Below are positions 1 through 11,700 of a DNA stretch of 64,000 bases, piece by piece. The notes beneath the pieces are model-generated. The model ran no database searches, was not told the origin of the DNA, and saw only the letters and a program-made list of their open reading frames with translations. Location of the stretch: positions 372,001-436,000 of the forward strand of contig OY751491.1 in NCBI GenBank assembly GCA_963565915.1, written 5' to 3'. Each line of letters starts with the position of its first letter. Positions within the stretch are counted from its first letter, which is position 1. Position numbers and translations under genes: made by a program. Source of the DNA: Entoloma clypeatum (lineage: Eukaryota; Basidiomycota; Agaricomycetes; Agaricales; Entolomataceae).

Positions 1-299
1 AGATTGCACCGCAGGCATAAAATGATGATCTGTGCCAAAGATGAGGACATACATTTCAGCTTTTTTCACCATGTTCTATCTCTACATGGTATCCGCATAT
101 CTTTATTCATATCCTCACATAATCAGGAATGAACCTCCAGATGGTTCTGTGGTGGGGAGAGACTTTCTACGGTGTATTAGAACAAATATACTGGTAAGCT
201 TCACTTTCAACTGTGCTACAGCTTTGCTGGCACTGCACACATGCCCTAGATAACCGTTGAGATGGTGACTCATTGACCAGCAAAAGAACATTGTCGCCA
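1..299. other. no gene recognised
   Basis: I see no convincing coding exon, RNA gene or element boundary in this opening stretch. Short open frames occur on both strands but none shows a recognisable family pattern or splice structure. Confidence 0.4.
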
Positions 300-359
300 C
301 AGCCAGTTTTTTGCTGTGGTGTCTTTTGCCAGTGAATTATTTGCTGATTTGTTATTAGC

Positions 360-590
360 ATTGTTTTCTATTATTTGGTTCAGACCATAGGACCTCTATA
401 ACTTTAAATCTGTGGCTAATTTTCTTAAAATAAATACATACTTGATGATACAACATGCTCCCCTACTCATCTGATATAGTAGCAAACATTGCTTGTTCCT
501 GTGTAGATATAATGAGGAGATGTGCAATATCTTTCGACATTTGTTTACATGTATTTGACATGTTTGAGGGGTGTGTGTTGCACATCATCC
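360..590 (+). repeat. dispersed repeat block, second copy at about 42860-43085
   Basis: This block aligns by eye over about 220 bp with 42860-43085, inside the hAT-like element further right. Shared stretches include CACCTCTAT/GACCTCTAT, TTCCTCCTGTGTAG/TTGTTCCTGTGTAG, TTTGTTTACAT, TATTTGACA and GCACATCATCCAACAT/GCGCATCATCCAACAT, in the same order and spacing. It sits between a lone degenerate satellite unit (about 300-362) and the main satellite array. It is probably a fragment of a mobile element family rather than host sequence. Confidence 0.6.
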
Positions 591-1575
591 AACATTCGCC
601 GGTTTTTTGCCGGTTTTGTGCCATGGTGTCTGTCACCAGTGAATTATTCGCTGATCTGTCATTAGCATTGTTCTTTGTATATGGAGTGTGGCCGACACTC
701 AAGGCTTGCTTTCGCTGATGGGTCATCAATTCGCCGATGGCCTGGTGCCGTGTTGCCGGTCTTTTGCCAGTTTTTCACCAGTTTTTGGCTGTGGTGTCTT
801 TCGCCAGTGAATTATTCGCTGATCTGTCGTTAAGATTGTTCTTTGTATATGGAGTGTTGCCGACACTCAAGGCTTGCTGCTGCCGATGGGTCATCAATTC
901 GCCGATGGTCTGTCGCCGTCTCGCCGGTTTGTCGCCGGTCTTTGGCCAGTTTTTCGCCGTAGGATCTTTCGCCAGTCAATGATATGCCGATCTGTTGTTA
1001 GCATCATTATTTTAATTTGCAGTGTTGCCGGCCCTCAAGACTTGGTTTCGCCGGTGGCCCATTTATTTGCCGATGGCCTGTCTCCGGTTTGTCGCCGGTT
1101 TGTCGCCGGTCTTTCACTCGTTTTTCACTGTAGCATCTTTCGCCGGTGAATGATATGCTGATCTGTCATTAGCATCGTTCTTTTAATTTGCAGTGTCGCC
1201 GGCCCTCAAGACTTGGTTTCGCCGGTGGCCCATTTATTCGCCGATGGCCTGTTGCCAGTTTGTGGCCGGTCTTTTGCCGGTTTTTTGCTGTGGTGTCTCT
1301 CGCCAGTGAATTATTCGCTGCTCTGTCGTTAGCATCGTTCTTTTCATTTGCAGTGTTGCCGGCACTCAAGGCTTGCTTTCGCCGATGGGTCATCAATTTG
1401 CCGATGGCCTGTTGCCGTGTTGCCGGTTTGTTGCCGGTCCTTCGCTGGTTTTTCGCCGTGGTGTCTTTTACCGGTGAATTATTTGCCGATCTGTTGAATG
1501 TTGTCGCTGGCGACATTTTTTCTTCGCCGGTGACATTATTATTTCGCCGTTCGCCGTGGTAAATTTGCTGGTGCT
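590..1575 (+). repeat. tandem repeat of about 168-bp units (5 units)
   Basis: The segment starting CTCAAG(G/A)CTTG recurs at 698, 866, 1034, 1205 and 1365, giving periods of 168, 168, 171 and 160 bp. Each unit carries the same succession: CGCCGGT-type runs, then TGAATTATTCGCTGATCTGT, then GTTCTTT, then the CTCAAG segment, then CGCCGATGG. The unit is itself built from short CGCCG/TTCGCC motifs. A degenerate isolated unit is visible at about 300-362. Open frames across the array are an effect of unit length and show no codon-level conservation, so I read it as satellite DNA. Confidence 0.75.
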
Positions 1576-1888
1576 GTAGCGAATTCACTGCTTCCATAAT
1601 TTACCATACACTGTATGTCTTCGCTGGACCGTAAATTACAATACAATGTAGGTTGAGTATGTGAGCATCATATAGCATTATACCCTGATAGTGCTGTACT
1701 GGAGCAGCACCATAGTGTACCATAACATTGGAGTATAAGAGTACCATAGTCTTATATTGGTATAGCTCCATAATTCTGCCTGTGTGAACAACACAATAGA
1801 AGACAACCCACCACAGGACACAGTGAAACATATGGTTGATGTTACTCATGATAACTCCAAAGAATAACAAGTCAAATGTAATATTATA
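1576..1888. other. intergenic, no gene recognised
   Basis: AT-rich stretch between the satellite array and the end of the Plavaka transposase relic. It may contain the 3' terminal part of that element, but I could not identify a terminal inverted repeat. Confidence 0.35.
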
Positions 1889-4845
1889 TTAGAGTTTGGA
1901 ATATGATTTGAGAGCATAGAATGTTTCTTTATTGAAGTACTTGTTGAGCCAGAATTCAGTACCATATACAAGGCTGTTGGTCTTGGCAAGTCGACGATCA
2001 GCTTCTCCTCCGAAACGTGGAACAAGGTCTGCAAGTGCTCAAATTTGGCCCAATGGAACGATACCACCAATTGGCGTCCCATCACTCCGTCGTGCATGTT
2101 TCAAAACATACATGGAAGTGGTTTGTTCTGGATATTGGCCCCTATTTGTCCGAGAACCTGAAAAATCTGAGTTCAGTTGAGGAACAAAATCAAATCGTGA
2201 CATGTAGGTCAGGAACTGATTGGGTAAAGAGGCTGACATTGAGGTTTGTTGAGGAACAATCCTGAAGATAAGCTGGAGGAGGCCAATCTGATGTCCTGAG
2301 TTGCACTCATAAGCATTAAGTCTAACAATGAAAATAAAAATGTAAAACTACCTTTAATTCCGCTGTGTGGCCATTCATGATTCAGATCATTGTTGAAAAT
2401 GACTGCATCAGAGTGACTGAGTGACCAAGAATCACATGGCAGAAATGCATTGACGGTTTGAGCAGGTAAAATGTGATGCGGAATGTGATAGCTTTTTGAC
2501 TGTAGATGAAAGCTCATCCAAACTTCGAGAAGGGGCGATAGGGAGAGGTAGCTTGTCCCAGCATTGGTGCGTCGCCCTCCAAGAGAAAATATAGGAGGAT
2601 TAGAACGTTCGACCTGGGAAACATATTCAGCAAGTGCGGCTGATAGGTTGGAAATATTAAATTTTGTGGATACTTCATCCACCGTCAGGCGTTTGAAGCT
2701 TGGATCACGCGTGAGGTGGAGTGCTGTGTGATGGCTGGTGAACGTGCGAAATGGAGTTGGCACATTGGGCTTGGTTCCAGTTTGTAGGTCATTAGCTTCT
2801 TCAAAATAGTCCACAACTTTGCGCTCAGCACCCATCAACCGTGAAACAGGATCAATATGTTCTAAGAGAATAGAAGCACTGTCTTGCTGTTGCAAATCGT
2901 CGGAATGATCAGAATCGTCGCAGTCCATTGTTGAATTGTCAATGTTGATCTGTACTTCACGTAGTGCAGTGGCAAGATCATCTTTGACTTCGGTGATATG
3001 CAGATGCTTGGTGGTGTCTGCTGACCACTGGATGGGGACGCCGTTTGTGAAAATGTTGGGAACAACGCTTTGCATGAATTCAAGCTTGGGGATGTACCAG
3101 TTATTAATGATCTTGTCCTTCTTGCCACAATGACCTCCTGCTGTGATGATGGAATCCTTGTATCGGTGGAAACAGTTGAGAGCTTCTCGAATTTTGGAAC
3201 AAGCTTCGGTATCAATTTCTGCAGCCTGCGCATGGTAACGGAAGTCCATTAATGCATGAACTGCAATGAGAAAATCCTTTGGAACAGCTCCAGCAGTGAG
3301 TGCCACAATATACCACTGCATATCTCGCTGCTCCCTGCCAGTGACTTGTTTTAGAGTGGAAATCCCACCGGAAAAGTGTTTGAAGCCAGTATGTGGATGT
3401 AGGACTGAGAACCGAAAGTCGATCTCAGCTGCACCCACGGGAAGGATGTCGGAAAGGATCTCCAAATGTTTTATGTGATGCCATCGTGACAGACGAAGTC
3501 TTGTTGGCCACACAGGCAACGAGTGCTGATTCTGGAGTGTCTACGATGTAGGAAGCGAGGGGTGTGAAGCAATATCACTGTGTGCCAACGGAATCGGTCA
3601 TCATGATTCCGATTCTTGCAGCTGTCTTCAAGGGTTCAAGGATAAAGTAAAGACTTTCGTGCATCAAACGAGCTTCAAGAACACCGTGTGTCTTTGAATC
3701 TCCCACAATGAACTTCGGAATGGGGAGTAATGCGAGGAGAAGGAATGCATGGTTGGAGGTCTTCGTTCGAAATTCCATATCAATATTTGCCAGACTGATC
3801 AGAAGCGGGTGAGCCTGTCGATGGCCTGTCAGCACTGATATTTGAGTCTTGTCGGACGACAGGACTGTGCCTAACAAGGTTGCGCCAGGAGGAAGTTTAT
3901 CCTAGCAAGGTTTGAATTTTTTAGACGGCTTCGGCTTCCACATATATTTCGTGCTCACCTGCATTAACCATGCTGCGTCTCCCGAAAGCCACTCTGTGAA
4001 TACACGCACAGTTTTCTCTGCAGTTTTAAACAGTCAGAAGGGTTCGTATTTGAGGGAATTCTTTATGAGGGGATTTTCCAGGAGAGACTGCAGACATTCC
4101 AAGGGGTCGCAATAGAATAAGCGGATTGGCTTCTTTGTCGGATGCGTAGTTTTCCAAGGTTTGCATTTCCATTGAGCACCGGAGGGAAGTAACTCGGCAT
4201 GGTCGCGTAGAGCCTTCGCTGTTTTGAACGACAAGGAAAGCTTCTGGATCTGCCGGAGGGAGTTAGAAAAAGCTCCTGTGATGTAAAATCACATACCATA
4301 GCTAACTTGAGGAGGTCGTCAATCGCCGACATACTGAGGTCCGAACGCAAGAGAAAAGACATGAGCTCCCATTCTTCTCGGGAGGCAAAAGGGTAAAACA
4401 GTGCTTCCAGACAATAATGTGCGTACACATCAGAATTAAAGCCATCCATGAATGATTTTCCTATCCCGTATGTCTGTGCAGCTCCTGGGTACTCCTCGGA
4501 AAAAGAGCCAGTGGAACTCAATGCGTCTTGAGAGTTTGGTTCAACATCAACATCCATATCAGGTTCTGCAGGAGCAACCACATTGCTACCCAGGAAATAG
4601 TCTTCTGCGGCCTCAGAGCAGTGCAGCAGAGTCGGCGAAAGGGGAGGACTCGAAAGGTGTGCCTCGGGTTCCGGTTCTATTGCTTTTGCTAGCGGTAGTT
4701 GTTGGGTGAGGGGTAGTGAAGGAGAAGGCTGAGCTCTAGACACATTGCATGCGGAATTGGGATGGTTCATGTGTCGTCGCAAGTTTGTGTCATCCTTGAA
4801 CACCTTGTTGCAGCGTGTACAATGGAAGCGATGGCGTCCAGACAT
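1889..4845 (-). pseudogene. Plavaka-type transposase relic (CMC/CACTA-related DNA transposon)
   Basis: The gene starts at 4845 with a C2H2 zinc finger (CTRCNKVFKDDTNLRRHMNH) and a Pro/Ser/acidic linker. It then has the family blocks around YPGAAQTYGIGKSFMDGF, YPFASREEWELMSFLLRS and SDLSMSAIDDLLKLAM. After an intron (about 4298-4251) it continues with FKTAKALRDHAELLPSG and LFYCDPLECLQSLLENPL, and after another intron (3958-3902) with LGTVLSSDKTQISVLTG. The C-terminal half (from about 3480) shows GAAEIDFRFSVLHPHTGF and TGREQRDMQWYIVALTAG. The tail after an intron near 2335 ends ALADLVPRFGGEADRRLAK...TEFWLNKYF, stopping at 1889. It is dead: TGA codons replace expected Arg after KYEPF, after DSVGTQ and after PLGQI. 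As I recall the family, about 60 residues are also missing, with a frame change, between KTFGDPFR and GAAEIDFRF. No terminal repeats were found. Confidence 0.82.
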
Positions 4846-5224
4846 GATTTGGTGTGGCTGTGCTGCTGCATCACCCGCTACTCAGAACGGCGATGAAAAC
4901 AGATAAGGGCACAGAATACCTGTTAGCGGTCTTCATCACACGTATTTCAAAACATTTTCGTAACGAGTCAATGCCTCAATGTTTAGTTCCATTACATACA
5001 CAAAATAGACATTCAACGCCGTGACAATAATGTATGATCTACACAACATTGTCCAGCTAACTCTCATTCGAGATACCTACACATCTCCCTTTCCATTTGG
5101 TTTATCTCCAGAAGCGAAACATCCCCTGGGCGACGATGCTCCAAGACTGATTGGAGCAGGTGCCATCGCAAGTCACCTTGGATGCAATCATGTCTGCTGA
5201 TATATATAACTGGTGCCCAGATAA
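4846..5224. other. intergenic, no gene recognised
   Basis: This would hold the 5' flank and promoter of the Plavaka transposase relic. I see no other gene. Confidence 0.35.
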
Positions 5225-5880
5225 CCCTCTTGCTGCCAGAAAACATGCCTTCAATCGTTGGAGTACGATAAGGGCAGCGGTCGTGACTTCCGAGTCACAT
5301 GTCTGGGTTCAAGAACGGGACGGGCCTTACGAGGCTGTGACGGATGATATGGGTGGGGCTGGTAACGACATATTTCTTTTACATGAGGTCACCCGATGCA
5401 GCTCCGATGCACATGTAGATGACGACGGCAAAGATGATGCCGTCTTGCTGTCAGAAAACGTGCCTTCAATCGTTGGAGTACAATAAGACAGCAGTCATGA
5501 CTTCCGAGTCGCACATCCGGGTTTGAGAAGTGTTGCGCGACGGGCCTTACAGGGCTGTGACAGATGATATGGGTGGGGCTGGTAACGACATATTTCTCTT
5601 ACACGAGGTCACCCGATGCAGCTCCGATGTACATGTAGATGACGACGGCAAAGATGATGCCGTCTTGCTGTCGGAAAATGTGCCTTCAATCGTTGGAGTA
5701 CGATAAGGCAGCGGTTATGACTTCCGAGTCGCACGTCCAGGTTCGAGAACGCGACGGGCCTTACGAGGCTGTGACGGATGATATGGGTGGGGCTGGTAAC
5801 AACATATTTCTTTTACATGAGGTCACCCGACGCAGCTCCGATGTACATGTAGATGACGACGGCAAAGATGATGATGGTGA
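5225..5880 (+). repeat. tandem repeat, about 3 units of 215-220 bp
   Basis: The segment TTCAATCGTTGGAGTAC recurs near 5250, 5466 and 5686. Each copy is followed in the same order by ACTTCCGAGTC, CGGGCCTTACGAGGCTGTGA (second copy AGGGCTGTGA), GGGTGGGGCTGGTAAC, GAGGTCACCCGA and TAGATGACGACGGCAAAGATGATG. The third unit is incomplete at its right end, where the sequence departs after GATGATGGTGACAGC. Units are about 90% alike by eye, so the array is fairly young. One open frame crosses much of it, but small indels change the phase between units, so I do not call a gene. Confidence 0.75.
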
Positions 5881-6496
5881 CAGCTGGGTTCATCGCATTC
5901 GGAAAACGGTTGCGTCAAAAGGCCTCTCCTTGGGTACATAGCGCTTGCCATTCCAGGTGAAGAGGAGGTGGCAGAGTGCGACAAATGCGCCTTTGAACTT
6001 GGGACCACAGCTGTGTTGATGGTGGTGGGAGACGAGGCGTTCCAGACGATGGATTCACAGATGCTGGTGGCAATGAAGAGGTTGATGCCGGAGCTGAGAC
6101 TCTAGCCTTTTTGGAGAAGATCATCAAGGATGACGATGAGGGCGGCGACAAAAAGTTCGATAATAAGCAGACACCGGCCCCTTGTCCGAGTCGTCGACAA
6201 GACGAGGACATCATTGAAGGGGGAGAAGCTGTCATCGCCGTTTGGATTTGTAGGTTGCAGTTATAGGCATGCTCGTAGCTGTAGCTGTATTCATAATGGG
6301 AGATGACACCAATGACTTCGACCTCTTCTGCCGTCTCTTCCGACGGGGTTCTATTCCATTCGGCGTGGGTCAGCGTTATCTCTGAAAGTAAGGCAGAAAG
6401 ATGAAATACCTAGAACATGCTTCCATGCATTTTCTCCAGCATCCATCCATGCATCCACGCATCCCAGCAGATCGTAATCCCAAGCCTTAATGCGCA
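5881..6496. other. intergenic, no gene recognised
   Basis: Low-complexity Ser/Pro-rich frames on the minus strand (about 5915-6235) resemble exon-like sequence but have no recognisable family. I see nothing firm here. Confidence 0.3.
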
Positions 6497-7255
6497 TCAA
6501 ATGAACACAAGCCCAGAAGACAAGGCAGAACATCTCTCGTCCTGGTGGGAAATCCACCAGGACAAGGGATGATGATCGCGGGTCTTCCCGAGCTGCAGGC
6601 TATCCTCCAAGTGCAGCTCCTGAAGCTCACAGTCCATGCTCGCGAAACCCGGCCAGGCATCACAATCATCGACGAACATCGCGGCATCTTCGAAACCCTC
6701 GAAGCGCGGCGTAAGCGTCCCCTCGACAATAGGCGGGCTGTCTCCAGCATCGACAACCATATCGTCCATCTCCTCCTCCTCCTCCTCCCCCTCCGACTCT
6801 TCGTCACTCTCGTCATCATCCGCGGAAAGCACCTTCAAGGTCTGATATTGGTGGATTGACCATGGAACCGGGTGAGGATGTAGATGGTAGCTTGGCCTAG
6901 GAAGATAATGACCTTCCGTTTTGGCGCCTTGATAGGTCTAAAGTCGTCATCCTCGTCCGATCCCTGTGGCTGCCCACCCCCAATCGATTTCCGTGTCTTC
7001 AGCACCGCCTGCTTCTGCTTCACCTTCGCGCCTTTCCCACCCCCAGTCGTGCCCTCGTCAAACTTCCGGCAGTCCTCCTACACATGACATCAGACATCAT
7101 TTAAAATACAAATAACAAGCAACTCACCACCCATTCTCGCAAAGTCGTCCAGATCCGCATTCCACATCGACTTGGGCGTCTGCTCAAGCAGCTTCAGCAA
7201 CTCTCTCTCCTTATCCTCTGCCATCCCCTTCAGCTTCGCAATCTTCTCCTGGGCG
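6497..7255 (-). pseudogene. C-terminal fragment resembling DNA topoisomerase II
   Basis: Read leftward from about 7255, a first exon gives EKIAKLKGMAEDKERELLKL followed by LEQTPKSMWNADLDDF. This is the coiled coil and W-x-x-DLD-x-F pattern found near the end of the eukaryotic topoisomerase II core. After an intron with good GT-AG borders (about 7128-7078) comes a basic/acidic tail (QAVLKTRKSIGGGQPQGSDE, DDDFRPIKAPKRK). After another intron it continues TLKVLSADDDESDEESEGEE and an acidic run. Such a Lys/Ser/Asp/Glu-rich tail is usual for this family. Nothing upstream of 7255 matches the ATPase, TOPRIM or gyrase-like core, so this is a small piece of about 200 codons and cannot be a working enzyme. 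Identification rests on a short segment, so confidence is moderate. Confidence 0.45.
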
Positions 7256-8055
7256 GAAACCAGAAAGAGGATTCATCAGTGGATAGGTACTGGAGATTAC
7301 TCTAAGGCTCTCACATTTCTGGGCACCACTGAACAAGGCGCGGTCCTCGTTCAACGAACGTTGGTGTGGATCAGCGAGGAGCTGCATGATCATGCATGAT
7401 CATGCAAGAGCTGACATGTTTGGAGAACTTGCGGAGGACGTGATGTTGTAAAGTGGCACTTGAGAGCAGACCAAGAAAATGAGAAGGTTGACGGCTGTCC
7501 ATAGTACTTTCTGCCAGAAGAGATCCTGCGGAGAGGTGTTGGTACAAAAACGGCGAGAGCAAAATCTTGCCCTCGCGGTTCTGTCATGTGATCATGTGAC
7601 CAGATGAACTTGAACAACAAATGATTTATTCAAGTTGGACTTGTCGTTGACCCTCACCAAGATTCGAGGCGCACTGGCATCTTTTCGACAAGCCTATCTA
7701 CATCGGACCTAATCGCGGTTCACATTGACAGCCACCTCCTTTGTTCCGCCATGATATTGATTTCTTTGGGTTCCAAGCTAGACTTCATGTCAGCCATTGC
7801 CTCAACTGCCAGGGTAGATTTCGGATTGCCCATCGCGATCCGTGCCAGCAGCTTTTTTTCGATAGTTATCTTTTCCAGCCTGTTATCGTGAGAATTTGTC
7901 CAGCAGTTCTCATGACAGGTGTTGACCAGACGTTGACTGACCACAAACCCGTTGGTGCCATTGCCAAGCATTGTAAGGTTGTTCTTATATTTGCTTGAGT
8001 TCTGTCTACCTGATATTGACTTTAAGTTTTACAGATAAGCTGTACATATATCATC
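7256..8055. other. intergenic, no gene recognised
   Basis: No family is recognised on either strand. A short perfect palindromic run (GCATGATCATGC, tandem) lies at about 7383-7405. An 83-codon minus-strand frame at 7720-7971 is open but unlike anything I know. Confidence 0.35.
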
Positions 8056-8527
8056 ATGGCTCCAAGGCCGGCATCGCCTGTTTACTTGCCCTTCCATATT
8101 CATGCTGAGGTGAATAATCTCCTCTGTCATCACTTTTGAATTCTTTTCAACTTCGTCTTCCTACGTTTCAGCCCCTGTATTCTTTAGAAGATGCAAAGCA
8201 ACTTTTTCGGGAGGCCCAGCAGCGGCAGGAGCAAACATGTCTACTGAAGAACCACGCTAACTTCCAACTTGGATATTCACTCAGAGCTTTGATGCAGGCC
8301 GAGGCCGACGTCAACCAAGCAGATCTTGAGATGGGCTGGATCGTCCATCTACTATCAGAACAAGGTGTTCCTCTCAGCATCTGCAGAGGAGAACACCATA
8401 TTAAAGTTGATCGAGGTTGTCTGCTCTACCTATCTTTCTCTCACATATTAACGCTTGATATTCTATTTTAGAACTGGGTATTGTCCATGTACCTGGGCAA
8501 AGGCCAGCTCGGGTGATACTTGACTGA
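8056..8527 (+). CDS. small gene of unknown function, two introns proposed
   Basis: The proposed start is the ATG at 8056 (MAPRPASPVYLPFHIHAE). An intron beginning GTGAATAATC and ending TTTCAG at about 8171 joins it to PLYSLEDAKQLFREAQQRQE, QTCLLKNHANFQLGYSLRAL and MQAEADVNQADLEMGWIVHL, a helix-rich, Gln/Glu-rich segment. A second intron (about 8413-8471, weak GTTGTC donor) leads to a short final exon ending RVILD at about 8527. Total length would be about 130 residues. I do not recognise the protein: no signal peptide, membrane segment or catalytic motif is visible. It precedes the DUF6532-like gene on the same strand and could be either an independent small gene or mis-split exons of it. The second splice is the weakest part of the model. 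Confidence 0.4.
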
Positions 8528-8759
8528 TACTGGACACGCGCTTGTATACATGTCTGTCGATTCTGTATTTTCCACCCCATGTATCTTGATTTTCCCATCC
8601 AAAGATGACCCTCAACCAAATTTTCAAATCCGGCTATGAATCGGATCAGGACTGACTCAACGTCAGGTTCAAATATATTCAACGGCGACTCGATCTTGTA
8701 TGCAGATCGGTACTCTTTTATAAATCCTGAGTTTAAAATTTGCATTTTATTCTAGACCT

Positions 8760-11700
8760 CGGGTGTGACCAAGTCAAAGGCTCCTGCACCCCCGCGCAAT
8801 ACGAACACCAACAACCCAGGAAACAGCAAGGCAGCACATCCTAGCTCTGAGGCTGACATGCCGACAGAGGAACAGGGTATGAATATTTACACTTTAATGG
8901 TTCAACTCTGTCTCACAGCCTGAACAGCTGGTTCTCATTGCCCTGTTCGTTCGAACCGAGGGCAGGGTGGTGTCACTACACAGCTTGAAAAAGTTTCTCG
9001 CGAGATTCAGCCTCACCTTCATCAAGATCTTCGCAAGCGCAAAGTCACAGTTGATATCCCAAGTGATGTCCCCGAGAATGAACTGGCACCACTAAAGAAG
9101 CAGCATACAGGTCGTAAAGTTAGTTTGCTCGCCTTCTTGCTAATTCTATCATTCACATTTTCATTATGTCTAGAAACATGCAACACGAACACAACCTAAG
9201 GAAGTGGTTAGTAAATCTCAACCTCAGGTTCCACCGAACGCTCAGCACCGAACTACTGGTCAGCAGGTGGCAAGGAAGCCGAACCAAGAACTCAGTCGTG
9301 AGCATGTTCCGGCAGCCTCTGTTCCCATCTCCGCGCATCAAAGTGGCCCCAACGGTCAGCAGGTGGCAAGGAAGCCGAACCAAGAACTCAGTCGTGAGCA
9401 TGTTCCGGCAGCCTCTGTTCCCGTCTCCGCGCATCAAAGTGGCCCCAACGGTCAGCAGGTGGCAAGGAAGCCGAACCAAGAACTCAGTCGCGAGCGTGGT
9501 CCGGTAGCCTCTGTTCCCATCTCTGCACATCAAAGTGGCCCCAACCCTCAACTCACACAATCCATGGGACGCTTTGGCTTCAAGAAAGCAGAAGCATGTA
9601 TGTACTGTCCTCCTCCACAACAATAATTCTAACCTTTTACAAAGATACTCAAACTCACACTAGTAGCAAGGCCAGAAACCCGAGGGATGACTCAGTTGTA
9701 CCGGATAGCGAGGGTGAAGATGAAGCTAGAGGCAACCCACCTGCATCAAGCCACACACAGCTCGCTGTCAGAAAAGGAGTGGCCACTCACCCTAATGCTG
9801 ACGATGCTGATGATGAGGACGAGGATGAGGATGGCAACCCACCCGCACAAAACCGCAAGCAGCCAGCCTTTAATAAGACACCGCAAAGAGTTTCTATCCG
9901 GCTGAGGGTTGATGATTCCGACAACGAAGGTGAAGCCGGTCAACCAGTCAAGCAACATGTTGGAGCAGCAATGACAAACCCTGACAACTTCAGTTTGTGT
10001 CTCTATCTTATTGTGTCTAAAAATTTCGTTGCCCACAATGATACAGTTATAGATGAAAACTCTCCTGATGAAGATGACCGAGAGGCTCTTAAAATTCTTC
10101 ATCAAGCTGATTCAAATCCGAAAGGTAGGCCAATTAAATCGTTAGATATCTCCTGTGCTCAGTCTTTGCAGCTCATGGCTCTCACTCTTTACATGATTTT
10201 CACGACAACCTAACAGACGATGCTGGCCAACAAGAAGAGTTACAAGGCTTTGACGACGACGACCCAATGGTGGATGCTAACCAACAAGGCCCAGAGTTCA
10301 ATGATGATCCCATGGATTATACTGACCAACAAGATTTCGACAACAATGGATCGAACAACCAGGTAGAGCAGGAAAAAAATGGTGATGATGTGAGGATGGA
10401 ACAGGATACTCAACGTCAGGATGATCCTGAAGGAGAGTACAACGAGGTGTGCTTCTTGAAGGTGCTTTGAACTTATTCTCACATTTGAGGTGCAAGGACA
10501 ATCACAATCCTGAAGACCAGCAGGATGAGGTAAGTTTCGTCATGAACTAGTTGTGATTTACTCTCATATTCAAGGTGCAAGGATGATACCTTTGACGTGG
10601 TCAAGAACCATTGCAAGAAGAATCATCCAATATGCCCACCAAGCCTCCAGACCCTACGAAATGCTGCATTGACAACAGACCCAGACCCAGAGCTTGACAA
10701 TGACAACGGTGAGGAGGAGGAGGAGGAGGAGGAGGAGGAGGAGGAGGAGGAGGACTCAGTTGTGCTGACAAAGCGTGCACCACGTAACTCCAAGGGAAAG
10801 AAGGAAATTCGTGCCGACTCACTGGGATACTATGCTGATGCACCTATATGGACCATAGCACTTGAAAGAGCTAAGTTTGAATTCGCATGCCATGTTGCGG
10901 CTTATCACGCCTTTCCGGAATGCACTCGCCACCTCCACGAAGCCGAAGCTATTCTTGAGAGGGTTATTCAAGACCCCGAAGACGAAGGAAAATATGTTGA
11001 AGATGGTTCGTTTCTTAGATTCTTTTTTTCTTCGTTTCTCATAGCATTCAATTTAGAATATCAAGCAAACAGATACATGTCAATTGTTGTATGCTTATGC
11101 CTTGTTTTTCTCCTGCTCAGTTACTTATAAGTCTCGCAGGTCTTCAAGGAGGCTGCGACATGGCGTGGTCGAATGAAGAGTATCGCCAAGGAACTCGTTC
11201 TTCAATTATATCCTGAGCTGCGTGCCACCCAAGGCTTCACTGGTAACCAACTTGAAGAATATGGGATCATCAAGCAAAACGTGGAGAATCTCCTCCTTGA
11301 TGCCTTCTTCCTACATAATGGAGTTGATGCCCAGGTATTGTTATCACAACTGTGCACAATGAATGGAATGATCGCTCACGTGTTGTTGACTGCCAGGGGC
11401 GAACAAAGAATTTTGCCCATCCTGCAATTGCCAAGCTATGCGTGAAGTTCTACTATGGCAAGCCTGAGTCAATTGGCCACGAATTCTTTGAAATTAAGAT
11501 TCCTACGCACGCTGTCATTTTGGCTTGCACCTGTGTAATACACTATCTGTGATCTTACTGGTTGATGCTCAACACTGACGTACAATTTATAGATTCGAAA
11601 CTGCCTCAATGAGTACAAAAATGGACATCACGAGGATGTGCCATTTAGCAGCCGTTGTTATTCTGCAATATTCGAAGGCTACCAAGAGCTGGCTAACATA

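Noticed and set aside
300..1575. CRISPR-like array from regularly spaced repeats
   Set aside because: Units are about 168 bp, contiguous and diverged without unique spacers, in a eukaryotic genome; it is a satellite.
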